A stretch of 64,000 nucleotides of DNA from Elmis aenea (lineage: Eukaryota > Arthropoda > Insecta > Coleoptera > Elmidae), in contig OX393577.1 in NCBI GenBank assembly GCA_947652605.1, positions 21,579,466 through 21,643,465 on the forward strand, written 5' to 3'. Positions 22,020-34,231 of this stretch are shown here, in pieces (position 1 is the stretch's first letter; each line of letters starts with the position of its first letter). Both the position numbers and the translations under genes were made by a program. Below the pieces are notes generated by a model. That model ran no database searches and had not been told where the DNA came from. It saw nothing but the letters and a program-made list of their open reading frames with translations.

Positions 22020-23359
22020 TAATTACACTTGTTTTTGTTTAGAAAAGTTCTAGAGAACTCTTTAGACTCAATTAATGTTTTTGAAACTGTAGATGGACTT
22101 TTGGCTCGCATTGTACATACATTTTTTGCAGTCTTTTACGACTTGAAAAATTTGAGTGTAAAATATCTAGCGTCGATTTCAATGCCTTTTAGTTTATCAT
22201 GTTTCAAATTGCCAATACATTTTTATTAGCTTGCGGTTGTGTTCTTGCCAGCTGCAACATTCTGTAACTGTGCCAACAGCTTGTCAAATATACATAAATT
22301 CCAGCCGGACTCGGGGTCTATGTTCCTTGAAACCGGTAAAGTTGCGTTCGATAAATCTCATGCAATAAATTGTGATAATTTAATTTGCACATATCAATTG
22401 TTTCGTGTTTACCGCTGCGATAAACCGCACTGCAGTCGGCGTTATCGCAGCATCAGAGATAAGCGCCTTCATCACGCAGCCACGTCAGTTTTTACACCGT
22501 CTAAATCAGATTTGATTCAAAATGTAAATAATGAAATGGTTTACGGTTTTTTTCGTGCAAGGAGGAAAGAGAATAGTTCTACATAGTTTTAAATTTTAAA
22601 TGTACCTATTTATGGCTTTCAACTTTTAATAATTTTGAAGTTGCTCTAAACTTATCGTACCAAAAAAGCTTCCAGTTGAAAATCCATTTAATAACGGTTA
22701 AAATCGGTTTTACAGTTTTTTTCGTCATCAAGTCAAGGATCTACTTTGCTAGTTAGTCACCCCCCCCTTTTTTTTTTACAAAATTCAGAGCAGAGAACTT
22801 TCTAAAGAACGATCGCCAAATGTAAAAAGGACAGTACTGGCAATACGATGAACCCACAATTATTCGATTCGATTATTCAGATTATAAATAATACTTTGTA
22901 TGTATTAATATGTCCTGCAGCTAATAGTAGGACTCACGACTAAATAAAAAAAAAATATTAATATGTAAATCAGCATAGTTGGCCATTAAATAAAAACAAA
23001 TTTGGCGTGATTAGTTTGTTTTTTTTGTTAATAAATGTGAGATATTTTGTGGTGAATTTTAAAGTCCATTTAAATTTTTATTTTTGTTTCTTAGCAATCG
23101 TTGGGCCCCCGCTAAATTGTAAACGGCGATATGTTAGGTTTTGATCATTATGGACGGCATAATTTAGACTAGCGAATCGCCATATTAAATTTACCAAATT
23201 GTTAAACATACAACGAAATAAATTTAGTGCATTTTAATTAGTATAATACACGTCAAGTGCAAAAACACAACTAGTTTGTCAAACCATATATCATCAACGT
23301 CAAATGTCATATTTTTAAACTATTAAAAATGACGTGATTATTACGCGCCCCTTTTATTT
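22020..23359. other. Unannotated stretch with a GC-rich open frame at 22239-22586
   Basis: A plus-strand frame of 115 codons (22239-22586) includes AATFCNCANSLSNIHKFQPD and YRCDKPHCSRRYRSIRDKR. It covers a locally GC-rich patch (22410-22500) and looks more protein-like than chance, but no family, splice sites or conserved motif is visible. I leave it as a possibility. A run of C then T lies at 22761-22780. The rest shows nothing. Confidence 0.35.
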
Positions 23360-23368
23360 GTCCAATCA

Positions 23369-23950
23369 GGGTCTAGGAACATTCTTCGCCCACAATTCTT
23401 CGCCCACAATTCTTCTCTCACAATTCTTTGCCCACAATTCTTCACCGCCACAATTCTTCGCCCACAATTCTTCGCCTACCCAATTCTTCGCCGCCACATT
23501 TCTTCGCCGCCACAATTTTTCGCCGCATAGAAGCATATCACAAATTTTATTTGTAAATGTGATTGTTTTTATTTACAACGTAATTATTACAGATTATTTT
23601 ACATTAGCCTTAAGTTGTTTCTTGTATATTAATACTTCTTCTCTTTATATTATGTTTAAAAATTGCTAATTAAATAGCGTATGTTGTGATTTTTAATCTG
23701 GTTTATGTTATTATAATACGAATAGAAATTAAATTAAATTAACCTAACCTAACCTAATGTAAAATAATTTGTAAAAATTACGTTATAAATAAAATCAATC
23801 ACATTTACAAACAAAATTTGTGAGATGCTTGTATGCGGCAAAAAATTGTGTCGGCGACGAATTGTGGCGGCGAAGAATTGTGTAGGCGAAGAATTGTGGG
23901 CGAAGAATTGTGGAGGCGAAGAATTGTGGGCGGAGAATGTTCCGGACTCG
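23369..23950. mobile_element. Hairpin element built of TTCTTCGCCCACAA repeats, 9-bp duplication
   Basis: Starts GGGTCTAGGAACATTC and ends GAATGTTCCGGACTCG. GTCCAATCA is duplicated at 23360-23368 and 23951-23959. Both subterminal regions are tandem copies of a 12-14-bp word (TTCTTCGCCCACAA on the left, complement on the right), so the ends fold into a hairpin with many alternative registers. The core contains AACCTAACCTAACCTAA (23742-23758), the insect telomere motif in three copies. A 116-bp version consisting almost only of the repeats is at 34336-34451. A 9-bp duplication suggests a Mutator-like or Merlin-like mobiliser; neither is shown. Confidence 0.88.
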
Positions 23951-23959
23951 GTCCAATCA

Positions 23960-26394
23960 AGTGCTTATTATTTATTAATGATCCAATCAATAAATTGAAA
24001 AGATAGAATATCTGTACGGTTACTTGTGTTGCACGAAATTGCAGGTATTAGCAATAAAGTTGTTAATACATTTATGTATATGGAGAAAAGTTAAGCTATA
24101 ACTTATTTCAATTGAGATAATTTACTGCTTTGTGGAGTCTTTCCATCATAGACGGTAAATTCGCGTTCGTGTTTAACGAATAATAATTAAATAGTGATAA
24201 AATAGGTTAAAACCGGTTTTAGGAATTATTTATTTCGTTTTCGTTCTTATAAAAATGTTGGTAATTTCGTTTAGCGTTTTCGTTGTCGTTCCGTTTTCAG
24301 TCTCTGATAGAGCAAGGAATAACTATTTTATGTAAACTAAGTTAAACCGAAAAACTTTTAGATTCCAGATTAAATATGGGTTACATTATGATTTAACGAA
24401 AAGACTGGCCGAAACAAAAAAATCACAAATTCGGATTGTAGCAGTTATAAATAATTGTTTGTAATGGACGATTTCGTCAAATTAATTGTACTGTTTTTAT
24501 ATAGCACAAAGTATAAAAATGCAGTAAATGGCTACAGCTTTTTATGGATACTGCGTACAAATTTCTTTATTAAAAAATATTATAATTTCATTTACGAATG
24601 AAGCAATTTTGGAGATCAGCTTAATTTCAGTTTAATAAGAAACGATTACAGACTGCAGACAATTTTACCTAAAAAGCGATAACAAACTCCACTTTTATAA
24701 GCATTTAGTTTCTTAAAGCTTAATATTCTCGAATACATTAAAACATTATAAACTTTTGTAATTATTTTAAAACCATTTTGGTTTTTAATGACTACCCTTG
24801 AATAAGGAATTTCGCCAATAATTGCGCAGAGTTATTTTTCGATTTTGCTAAATTAACATTTAATTTGATGCAAAACGATCCATATGTTATTAGGTCACAA
24901 TTTAATGGTTGTTTTTAAGGAGTATAACTTTGCCGGTAGAGAAATTTGTTTGTCCAATCTCACTCACTGGTTACGGGAAAATAAGACCACTGGTTAGAAA
25001 TAAATTACCGAAAATGAATTAATGTCACTAAAATATTTTTATAAATAAAAAACTCCTTAAAATTTTAACAAATTCAACGAATATTATTATAAGCGTTTGT
25101 AAGTTTGCACAACTTAAACAAATACCGATTGAGTGTCAATTTGAGATTGTGCGCCAGTCAGTAAGAAATATTTAAATTATAGGAGCGACTTCTCAAGATG
25201 ATAAAGGCAAGCTCATTATGTTATGGTAGTCTGAAGCTGTAGGGCAAATGAACACTGCACAGGAAGCTTAACCCCACCAGTCTGATTTATTTCCTGATAC
25301 ACTAGGTAGCCAGCTATTAACAACAAATACCCTTCTAAAATAATGCTAATATTTGTATAATAAATAAAACAAAACAAATAAAACTCCAACTTGAGTTATT
25401 ATAGAAAACGAATCATACATATTAATAACGAACCCAAGACCAGAACCGGGCAAATAAATTTAAATATCTATGGCAGCTTGGTGTGTGTCCATTGATAGCT
25501 ACAAGATAATGTATTTAGCTCACTAATTGATTTAATCGTAAACTTAAAGTTTTTGTTACGCATTTTGAAGTTGACTGACGGTTGCATTCAGAAAGTAATT
25601 AGACACGCATTAATATTTAACAGGCTATACGAAATCAATTAAGATTAGTACTCCTTGGATATAAAGGCCAGGAAGTCAATAATTTGTTAGTTTGTTCGGC
25701 TGTTTATTTCTTTTACTGTAGATATGGTCAATTTCTGATTACCATCGGCTCTTTTTCGTGTTGGGCTGGATTCGTGGCTACCGTTTTAAAGTATTAGGGT
25801 TATCTGATTGCGTGAGTAAGACCTAAGCATGATATGGAAAATTACACCAAATAATTTAATAATAAATTATATTTGAAAACGCTACACTTTATGAATATAA
25901 CTGTTTCAATCACGTTATATAATGGCTAGGAGAATAAGTTGTTTCGTAAATAAAAACATTAGCATGTAACTGAAAATAATTTAATCATTAAGTGTGATCT
26001 TTTTTGTTCTTGCTTAAACAATAAATAGGTGTCCTTAATTTTTGTTTGAGTTTAACCTGATAATTGTTTGAATTATTTAGTGATTAAATTTACTGGTAAG
26101 TTTAAATAAATATCACCTGTACTATTTTTACAAGGAATCGATTTTGAACAAAAATTACATGCAAATTTTATTAGTGAATTATTTTCTGGCCATGGAAACT
26201 GTTCTAATTAACCAAGATATTAACCTATAACTGTAACATATTAATTTGTTTAAGAACATTTTAAACACCATTAAAAAACGCTTTTAAATTTGTGTCTAAA
26301 GTATAGTATTTCTCTCTACTTAAACAATACTAGTTGTGTTTATCGCAGGATTGAGGAGTCGTAGATGGAAGTCAGGAGCTTGAGATGAAAATTT
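23960..26394. other. 2.4 kb AT-rich DNA, no gene recognised
   Basis: No transposon ends or conserved coding motifs. At 25719-25810 a good acceptor (TTTCTTTTACTGTAG) and a strong donor (GTGAGTAAG) bracket a 90-bp stretch open in one frame, but its phase is incompatible with the proposed neighbouring exons. Confidence 0.45.
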
Positions 26395-27131
26395 AACGTT
26401 TAAGTTAACATACAAAATACATGAACAAAATTTCCAAAAAGATTTTTCTTTTCAAAAGATGTAGCAAACACATTAGTATGTACACTAGAGTTTTACTGTA
26501 TAAAACAATAATAGCTCCTCATTTTGAGTTTTACTCTTCATTACTTATTAATTTAAATAAAAATGAGCTTCAACAATTACAGAAATTACAAAATCGCGCC
26601 ATGCGCACTATTTTAAAGTGTTTAATTCATTCCTCTATCAAGGTTATGTTAAATACACTTCAATTTATGAGTATTAATCAGAGAATAATATTTATAACAT
26701 TAGAGCTAGTTTTAAAAATTAAATTACAAAAAACACCAAAATATCTGTATGAAAATGTAAAATTGGTCCATAAGATCCACAGTTATAAAACTAGAAATAG
26801 GCCTGATTTCGTTATAGAGAAATGTACTAAAAATCAAACTGCTCGTTCGTTATTTTATCAAGGTTTTAAAATATTAAATAATATGCCGCATCAAGTCAAA
26901 ATATGTAATAATTATAAGAAGGGTATTAAATTAATTAAGGAGTACGTATTAGAACGCTATTAAACTATTAATTTAGATATTTAGAATTTAGAAGATTGTT
27001 AGATTTTTATTTTATTTCATTCTAGGTATTTTTATTTTTATTATATTTACTATTACCTATGTAAATTATGTTACAATGTAATGTAATAGCAATTGCTAAA
27101 TAAAGCTAACTTACTTACTTACTTACTTACT
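26395..27131 (+). mobile_element. LINE 3' end (CR1/Jockey-like) with ACTT-repeat tail
   Basis: A 180-codon open frame (26421-26963) codes the thumb and C-terminal region of a non-LTR reverse transcriptase: LYKTIIAPHFEFYSSLL, LQQLQKLQNRAMRTILK, MLNTLQFMSINQRIIF, YKTRNRPDF, and ARSLFYQGFKILNNMP (RSLFYxGLxxYNxLP in relatives). A 140-bp AT-rich 3' untranslated region ends in AATAAA-like sequence and then five copies of CTTA (27107-27130). 5' truncated, frame intact. Confidence 0.85.
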
Positions 27132-27718
27132 ATAATTTTTGGTGGGGTTGGGGGACGAAAAAAGTATCCACTTCCAACTAATTGTTTCAGTATTTATTTA
27201 GGATGAAAACAGAATTAAAACGAAAATAAAATAACGATAAAACCGTTTTTTTTTTAAGTAAGGAAGCGGGATCGACGTTTTGTTTTTTTGTTCAAGAACG
27301 GAAACAAAATTAAAAATATTTAATACTTACCGGTTGTCCTTAATATTCTTCAGTGTAATGCATTAATGAAATAGGTCGAGAGTCGGAGTCAGTTTTAAAA
27401 AATTTCGACTCGGGAATCGAGAGACCTTTATTTTTCTGCCAAATCCCCATCAGTGGCGTACTCAAGGGGGGATTAGGGCGATACATTTTTGTCTACGTTT
27501 GACTTTGAAAATTAAAAAAAATGCCTACAGCGCTGTTAGTCGGGGGGCAGCCGCCCCCTGGATCTTCCCAACTCTTTCTTGTAACTCACTTTTGGTGTCT
27601 AGCCCCCTAGGTCATTTTTAATAATTGTTTTTATGTTTTTTCTTTGGTGTTTGTCATCTTTATTAACATAGATTAAATATTTTGTGTGGTAAGAATGTTT
27701 CACATTTGTTCGATTTCA
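27132..27718. other. Mixed stretch with a solitary hAT-like end at 27454
   Basis: CAGTGGCGTACTCAAGGGGG at 27454 resembles a hAT terminus and is followed by G- and C-rich sequence to ~27610, but no opposite end is seen. Otherwise nothing. Confidence 0.4.
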
Positions 27719-27726
27719 TTAGATAC

Positions 27727-28555
27727 TAGGGTTTCTCATATTTGACCATTTTGCTTGTCCCGGGATTCCGGGAAGAAATCGGCCTTTGTCCCGGGATTTC
27801 CCGGGATCCCGGCATGTAATAAATTATGTCAATGTTTTTAAAAAAATTATCCAAAAAGCGAATGAAGCAGTTTATTATTTAAAAACAACTCCAATTCATA
27901 TATGTAATACATTTTGCTTCATGATTATTATAATTAAATAATATTGGCGAGAGAAACATAGTACATTTGGGAAATATAACCTTTCTATTGCAATTTAATT
28001 TTAATAAACACAATAACATAATTTTTACAATGAACTTTTGTAATGTGATTTAAGAAAACAAAGGTGATCTGTGCTTCGATCACTTAGTATTTTTCTTGAT
28101 TTATTAACAAATAGTCCCGCTGTATAAAATGTCTTCTGTCTCTATTGATGTAGGTGAAATTGTCTTGAGAGCATCTAGCAGCAAACATTGTTTTTATCAA
28201 TAAAATTTCATTTATAAGCTATTTTGCTTCGCATTACCAGGGTACACAAAACTAAAACTGTAAACGTATTTTGAAGATATTAAATTTGTCATGGAGACCG
28301 GGCTTCTTTACGCCAAACTAAAAGCAAAAAATATAAAAGAAAAAAATTATTTTGAAATAAAAATAAAGTTTTTCCATTATTTAGTAAAGATATTTATAAT
28401 AAATTCGGATGTTATGATAATATTACAAAGATCTTAGCTCAAAATAAACGAAAATAACAAGTTTTTCAAATCCCGGGAATTACCGGGACAAAAAGCATTT
28501 CCCGGAAAATATAGAATAGCTTAAAATGGACCGGGATCAAGGGAAAGAAACCCTA
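27727..28555. mobile_element. hAT-like non-autonomous element, 829 bp
   Basis: Starts TAGGGTTTCTC and ends AAAGAAACCCTA. The flanks TTAGATAC (27719-27726) and TTAGGTAC (28556-28563) match in 7 of 8 positions, an aged 8-bp duplication. Subterminal words rich in CCCGGGA repeat in both orientations near both ends. The right flank is an RTE-like LINE remnant, the likely target. Confidence 0.85.
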
Positions 28556-28563
28556 TTAGGTAC

Positions 28564-28925
28564 CTACATCGAAAGTATTCCTTTACGCCAATAATAATTT
28601 TCTCAGCTATATTATTTTTTTTCATGTCTTTTACTTCTAGACTTCTGATTTTATTGTTGCCCATTTTATTAATTAGTCTACATCCTTCTATTCTTTTCAA
28701 AAATCTCATCTCTTGCGCCTGTATCCATTGTTTTTGCTTTCTTGTTAGTGCCCAAGTTTCTGAACTGTAATACTGTAGACTGTAAGTAAGAATTGGTACA
28801 TAAACTGCATTAAATACTCGCGTTTTCGTTTCTTTTGAGATCTTTTTCTTAGTAATCAAGCATTTATTAGTGGCGTTACATGACTTCGTTGTTGTAGCTA
28901 TTATGTTATTAAGCTCTTCTTCCAA
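28564..28925 (-). pseudogene. RTE-like LINE reverse transcriptase, C-terminal fragment
   Basis: Minus strand: LITKKKISKETKTRVFNAVY, VPILTYSLQYYSSETWALTR, QAQEMRFLKRIEGCRLINKM, GNNKIRSLEVKDM. This is the 'L(T/L)YGSETWxLT...EMRFLR' region of endonuclease-reverse transcriptase LINEs common in insects. It stops abruptly at the hAT element on one side; the RT core is absent. About 100 residues of a ~900-residue protein. Confidence 0.82.
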
Positions 28926-29690
28926 TGAACTGTTTTCTGCAATTAACGTTCATAAATATTTATACAGTGGACTAAAATATAGATAACAGTTTTATAAGGT
29001 AGTAGATTTTGCAAAGTTTGATTATTTATTGGAATGTTTTTCATACAACTCCAAGAGCACACAGTCATACAAGTTTTTACTCCTAAACATATAATTAAAC
29101 GTCTTTTTAAAACTTGTTTCGCATGATTGTAAATATAATTATGTACACCTACACAACATTACAGCAATATAAATGTACGTCTAACACAAGTTTAATGAAC
29201 CTGCGCCGAGGTGTAATGACAGAATTTTATGTTCTTGTCTTAATTTCTCAATTACGAGCTGAAACTCGTAAGATGTGGAATTTACAAAGATAAATAGTAA
29301 GATAACATTTGGTAAAGCTAAACAATGAATAATATCAGCGTATGTGTAAATAATTTTGCAACTCACTTCAATAAACTAGTATATGCGTGTAATTGCATAA
29401 CGGTTTTATTGTCAACGTTTGAGTTCTGTTAATTTAACCCAAATATGTTAGTCTGTTAGTAACACAATACTATAAAATTCTAATAAATGGCACCGCAGAC
29501 CAATGGTAACTGTTATTTGACATATAATTAGATGTATTTTGTTTCTTTTGTCATAGATAGCTTGATAAGTGATTAGTAAAATAGGATTTTTCTTGATTTT
29601 GTGACTTATTTAAGATGTGGCATGAGTAATATCTTATTTAAAAGAGAAAAAAACCACATTGAACTTCATAGCCAACTTCATTACCCGTAA
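28926..29690. other. AT-rich stretch with one weak minus-strand frame
   Basis: A 61-codon minus frame at 29181-29366 contains ADIIHCLALPNVILLFIFVN, a possible membrane helix, then EFQLVIEKLRQEHKILSLHL and stops. It is protein-like but has no clear splice context. Nothing else seen. Confidence 0.35.
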
Positions 29691-30015
29691 GAAAAAAATA
29701 AATTAGGGGTTATATCTCGAAAATGGTAAGTGTTAAAAGAAATCTAAAATAATGGTTACATTCTACATTAAAAAGCACTAGAGAAAGTACTAATAAACTT
29801 GATCTAATGATTAAGACAAAAAAGTTAGGAGAGAAAAAAGAAATTCAACATTTTCATCTTTTTGCTATAACATCTGAAGTACGAGAAATGTTATACCATT
29901 AAAAAATGACTGTAGCTCCTGTCATATTTAGGAGTAATTCATCTAATTTAAGCAAACCTGTATCTCTTATAATACGCAAGATTCTCATGCTGAAAATGTT
30001 ATCTGGGACACCCTC
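29691..30015. mobile_element. Half copy of the 13163-13734 MITE family
   Basis: Loop and one arm are present (TATATCTCGAAAATGGTAAG, TTTGCTATAACATCTGAAGT, GCAAACCTGTATCTCTTATA), ending GACACCCTC at 30015. The other arm is missing. Confidence 0.82.
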
Positions 30016-30402
30016 TATATAAACACATAATTTGGACGTTGCTTCCCGTAATTTCTCTAAATTAATGTTGCATTTTTTAAAATTATGGCTGTGCTAAAGC
30101 TATAGGCATAAAATTGTAATCCTTTAAGAACAGATTTAAGAAAATTAAATGTTATGTTTGATGTATATTTTGCATACAAACTTAAGCACAGAATCTTTTA
30201 AATCGTTTCACACGTGCTTAGGTCTGAAAACTATGAGAATTAAAATAATTAATAGTTAAAATATCTGAAAAAATTCCATGCATTCTCCACCTTTTTATAT
30301 CAGTTTATAAAAATATTTGTTGGGCTCATAAGGTTAATGTACAAATTATATGATTTTGCGTTTATACCTTTTAACTTTTTAGGTGTTTTTTATGCATTAT
30401 AG

Positions 30403-30445
30403 TTGTCGTAGGTGGTGGTGCAGCTGTTCAAGGAACGTTTTATAG
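30403..30445 (+). CDS. Exon 4 of unidentified plus-strand host gene (43 bp)
   Basis: The acceptor tract TTTTTTATGCATTATAG precedes and the donor GTAAAT follows at 30446. The exon begins with two bases, which complete the codon left by the exon at 10607-10838, then reads VVGGGAAVQGTFY and leaves two bases (AG). An alternative acceptor nine bases downstream (ending GTCGTAG) keeps the same phase. The glycine-rich run may be a tight turn; it is not enough to claim a nucleotide-binding fold. Product unknown. Confidence 0.5.
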
Positions 30446-31556
30446 GTAAATTTAAGTTCCACAGAGCAGCTTGGCATTTCAAAATATAGACGCTGTATAA
30501 GCGAAACAAAAAGATATTCATGAATATCTTAACCTACTAATTGCGTTAGAAACATCTTAGTAGGCAGGTGAGAATTTATTTTGACAATTAAACGTTAATG
30601 ACTATTGGTTAGACAGTTCACAGGTTTATGTTTTTTTAATGCTTATATTTTCTTAATATGTAGTTGCGAAACAATATTGCTAGTAAAATATTATAAGGAT
30701 GTTAGTTATGTTGCAATAACTTGTGAACAAATATTTGTTGTATGCCGCAATTAATATGTTATTAATTAATTGGACAGAAGCTTTTTAAGATGTTTATAAT
30801 AAAAGAGTGTTTATAATATTATAAGTTTTTACGTCTATTATTATGTAACTTATTAATCACATTAAGGAATAATACAAATATTCTTTTTGAATTCTTATGG
30901 TAAGGATACGGTGAAATAAAAGAGGTGTCTGAAGAATCATTGTTTCATTGATTATTTTCTTATTAATCAGTCTTTTGGAGCTTCTCCACTATTATGATAG
31001 CTCATTAATTGTGGACTGGATTAAGATCCCAAGTTATAACGACGATTTTACCGTATGAGCTGTTTGTATTTTAAATGACATTTTTGTCGCTTTGTGAGTT
31101 TCAACAAACAGGAAACAATCTTCTGTTGTAATAAATGACCAGTACCTTTTCAATTACAGCGTACGCTGACATGTGAAGAAACATTTGATAAATAACTCTG
31201 GTTTTGACGGCTTATGCTAATAATTATTGGTAAAACAAAACAAAGTATTGTCTTGCAGCTAGCCAGGTGTGTAAGATGTTACATAACGCTTAAACTTTAG
31301 CCGGGAGCTGGTTGATGCTCGCATCTGCTTAGAGCCAACTGCTTGTCATATTCTTTGACACCTTCCTGCTAAATACGAACAGTGGGTTTTAAAAAATATA
31401 AATATCAGAATTACGCTTTACTACACAATGGATGGGGCGTGAATTACATTAATTAGCTGCACATTGTTTGTCATGTTAAGCACATAAATCTATAATGTAT
31501 AGGTGAAATTAATTACCGAGGCTGCCTGACAACAAAAACAACCGAAGATATAATTA
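30446..31556. other. AT-rich DNA, proposed intron
   Basis: No recognised feature before the transposon at 31559. Confidence 0.45.
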
Positions 31557-31558
31557 TA

Positions 31559-33540
31559 CAGCCTGTTCAAACTTAAGGGGGCACTATTGCTAACTTTTTT
31601 ATTTGAATAGGTAGAGAGTAGGTTAAATGGGGAAAGAAGCATAACTTTTTATGACGATTTTAACCCTTACATTTGTTTTATAAAACCACTTCCGGTTTCA
31701 CCGGAAATGAACTCAACTTTCTTAATTTAAATGGAATTACTACTTTTTTTTAATGAATTTGAATTCTTTACTTAATTTTACGTCTTTTAAATGTATTTTG
31801 TTATACATCAATATTTAACCGTTTGCGAGATATTACAATTTTTAAAAAAAATTACGATAACTACTTTTGTATTAAATTAATCTCTATTTGTCCCCATGTA
31901 AAAATATTCTGATAATATCACACTTTCTAAATATTGAAAATGACAATTAAATTTCAAATTTAAATAAAACAAGAAGTCTAATTATAATTAGTGTAATTAG
32001 AAAGAAATGACGATAATTTTATTTAAGCAATTAAAATAGTTAAAATAAAATGCAAATAAAAAATAATTAAAGTAGATGTTCAAAAACTCTTCCTCCCTGC
32101 TCGTCACATTTTATTAATCTTTTATGAACACTGCGAGTAGCCTTTAAAATTACTCTTCTATCAATACTTCTGATAATGTTATTAATATTAATTTGCAGTT
32201 CATCTACAGTTTCATATCTTCTTTTGTAAATTTCATCTTTAACGTACCCCCAGAGGAAAAAATCCAATGGTGTCATGTCTGGTGAACGCGCCGGCCATTG
32301 GATGGGCCCATTGGTTACCAAATAATCTGTCTAATAGAGCACTTGTACCATGATAATTATGAGCCGGAGCACCATCTTGCTGGTAATAAATGAATGGACG
32401 ATCAATTAAATTAAGATTGTCGAGAAGCTCTTCTAGTATTTCAGTCATCATTTCAACATATCGCACCCCAGTTAAAGTGCCATGATAAAAATATGGCCCA
32501 ACTATTTTAGAACCTAATATTCCGCACCATACGTTTAAACTGAAACGGTTCTGTGGATTGTGTGGATGAATGAGGAAAGAGTTCTCTTGAGACCAATAAT
32601 GATGGTTTTTCCTATTAAACATACCTTTACTGGAAAAATTTGATTCATCACTCCATAAGACATATTTTAAATGATTTGGGTTTTCTTGGCAAGCATTTAT
32701 AAACCACCGACAAAACTGCATCCTTCTTTCAAGATCACCTGGATGTAATAAATGTACTGGCCGATATTTGTATGGAATGAATTTATGCTTCTTCAGAATA
32801 CTATGTATCGTACCTAGTGAAATTGCCATTTCTTTTAACAAATCTCTTGTTGAGTTATTAGGGTGTGCCTCGAAATATGCCAAAGTGGTAATTAAAGTCT
32901 CTTCATCCACAATAAAATCTTTTTTTTTTCTTTTTTTAGTAAAAACTTGTTCATTTGTTCTAAACTTTCTGTATAGTTTTAAAAAATACCTTCTATTTGG
33001 AACCGTGCGATCAGGATATAACTGAGTGTATTCCTCAATTGCCCTGTTTGCATTTTTTCGACAAATTAAATAAACTTCCAACATATCACATTTTTCTACA
33101 TGCGTAAAAACCATTTTGGAGATCAAATTGGAATAATCACTGGCTAACTGTCAAACTGTCACTGTGAAAAACAATTGCAACATGTACATAATTTTGTTAA
33201 TATTCATGGATAACGTTATTTAACAAAAAAATTAAGAAAATTTGCGGTAACATTTTCCAATGAAAATATCTCGAAACCGGTTAATTATTGATGTATGATA
33301 AAATACATTTAAAAGACGTAGAATTAAGTAAAGAATTCAAATCCGTTAAAAAAAAGTAGTAATTCCATTTAAATTAAGAAAGTTGGGTTCATTTCCGGTG
33401 AAACCGGAAGTGGTTTTATAAAACAAATGTAAGAGTTACAATCACCATAAAAAGTTGTAATTCTTTCCCCATTTAACCTACTCCCTACCTATTCAAATAA
33501 AAAAGTTAGTAATAGTGCCCACTTAAGTTTGAACAGGCTG
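31559..33540. mobile_element. Complete long-TIR Tc1/mariner-superfamily element (1.98 kb), near intact
   Basis: Starts CAGCCTGTTCAAACTTAAG and ends with its complement; TA at 31557-31558 and 33541-33542. Inverted arms are about 290 bp (to ~31850 and ~33250), including the internal palindrome CCGGTTTCACCGG in each arm. It encodes one transposase on the minus strand. Confidence 0.94.
32067..33126 (-). pseudogene. HTH/DDE transposase (DUF4817 type), full length with one frameshift
   Basis: Starts at 33126 (MISKMVFTHVEKCDMLEV). Residues ~5-65: N-terminal domain with EEYTQLYPDRTVPNRRYF; ~85-125: second HTH (NNSTRDLLKEMAISLGTI); ~160: YVLWSDESNF (first Asp); ~195: FSLNVWCGILGSKIVGP; ~245: IYYQQDGAPAH (second Asp). 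Near 32315-32335, just after LLDRLFGNQW, a small indel shifts the frame; the other frame continues GPIQWPARSPDMTPLDFFLW (third Asp) and ends CDEQGGRVFEHLL at 32067. All three catalytic residues are present across the two frames, so this copy is one event from intact. ~350 residues is normal for the family. Confidence 0.93.
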
Positions 33541-33632
33541 TATATACACCTTTGGGGTAAATATCGCTGACAATCATACGTTGTATGACAAAGGAAAATT
33601 GTAAATTTCGGTAAGTATACTATTATCTAAGG

Positions 33633-33848
33633 CAGTGTTTTTCAAAGTAAGGTTCGCGGACCCCTGGGGGTCCCTAAATCTTTCTGAAGGGGTCCCATGA
33701 GCTTTTTAATAATGTTCGAAAATCATCCAAATTTATTTACCAGGCTTATAAACAACAAAGGTATTGCCTAAAAACAATTCATTTGGGGTCCTCTGTAAGC
33801 TTTTAATTTTAAAAGGTGTCCTCAGAGTAAAAAGTTTGAGAAACAGTG
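33633..33848. mobile_element. 216-bp hAT MITE with perfect 8-bp duplication
   Basis: Starts CAGTGTTTTTCAAA and ends TTTGAGAAACAGTG. ATCTAAGG is exactly duplicated at 33625-33632 and 33849-33856. Internal GGACCCCTGGGGGTCC is palindromic. Confidence 0.93.
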
Positions 33849-34231
33849 ATCTAAGGTTACAGTTTAAGCTCGTGTTGTAGTGTAATCATTTTCTACCTTA
33901 CTTTTAATCCATAGAAGTTAAACAAGTTTTCCCTTGAAAATAAAAATATTACCATATAACTTAATAAAATACGGCATATGGTGTTATTACGTAATATTAC
34001 CATATAACGTAATAAAATTGATATTGCTTATGTTGTAATGGTGATATTCCAAGTATGGTTTTTTAAATCTTAAGATTTTTTAATACTTGCGAATCAAGAA
34101 CTATTTTTTGATTTTTTCTTAAGCTTTTGCAGCCGCTGTCCATATTACAATCTTCGTTCCCGGGTTTGAAACCGCGTCTGTTTGGATATGTGTTGATATT
34201 TCGACTATATTGTCTTGTTTTGTTTTTTCAG

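Noticed and set aside
22239..22586. 115-codon frame with Cys- and Arg-rich segment (YRCDKPHCSRRYRSIRDKR)
   Set aside because: Interesting composition but no recognisable domain, no splice context and no conservation evidence; left as an open possibility only.
23738..23760. Telomere or internal telomere seed (AACCTAACCTAACCTAA)
   Set aside because: Only three copies, inside a transposon core; similar two-copy runs occur at 3160-3175, 34930 and 40430 within other elements. Worth noting but not a telomeric tract.
25719..25810. Possible 90-bp exon between TTTCTTTTACTGTAG and GTGAGTAAG
   Set aside because: Good splice sites, but the phase required by the neighbouring plus-strand exons hits a stop (TGA) after four codons.
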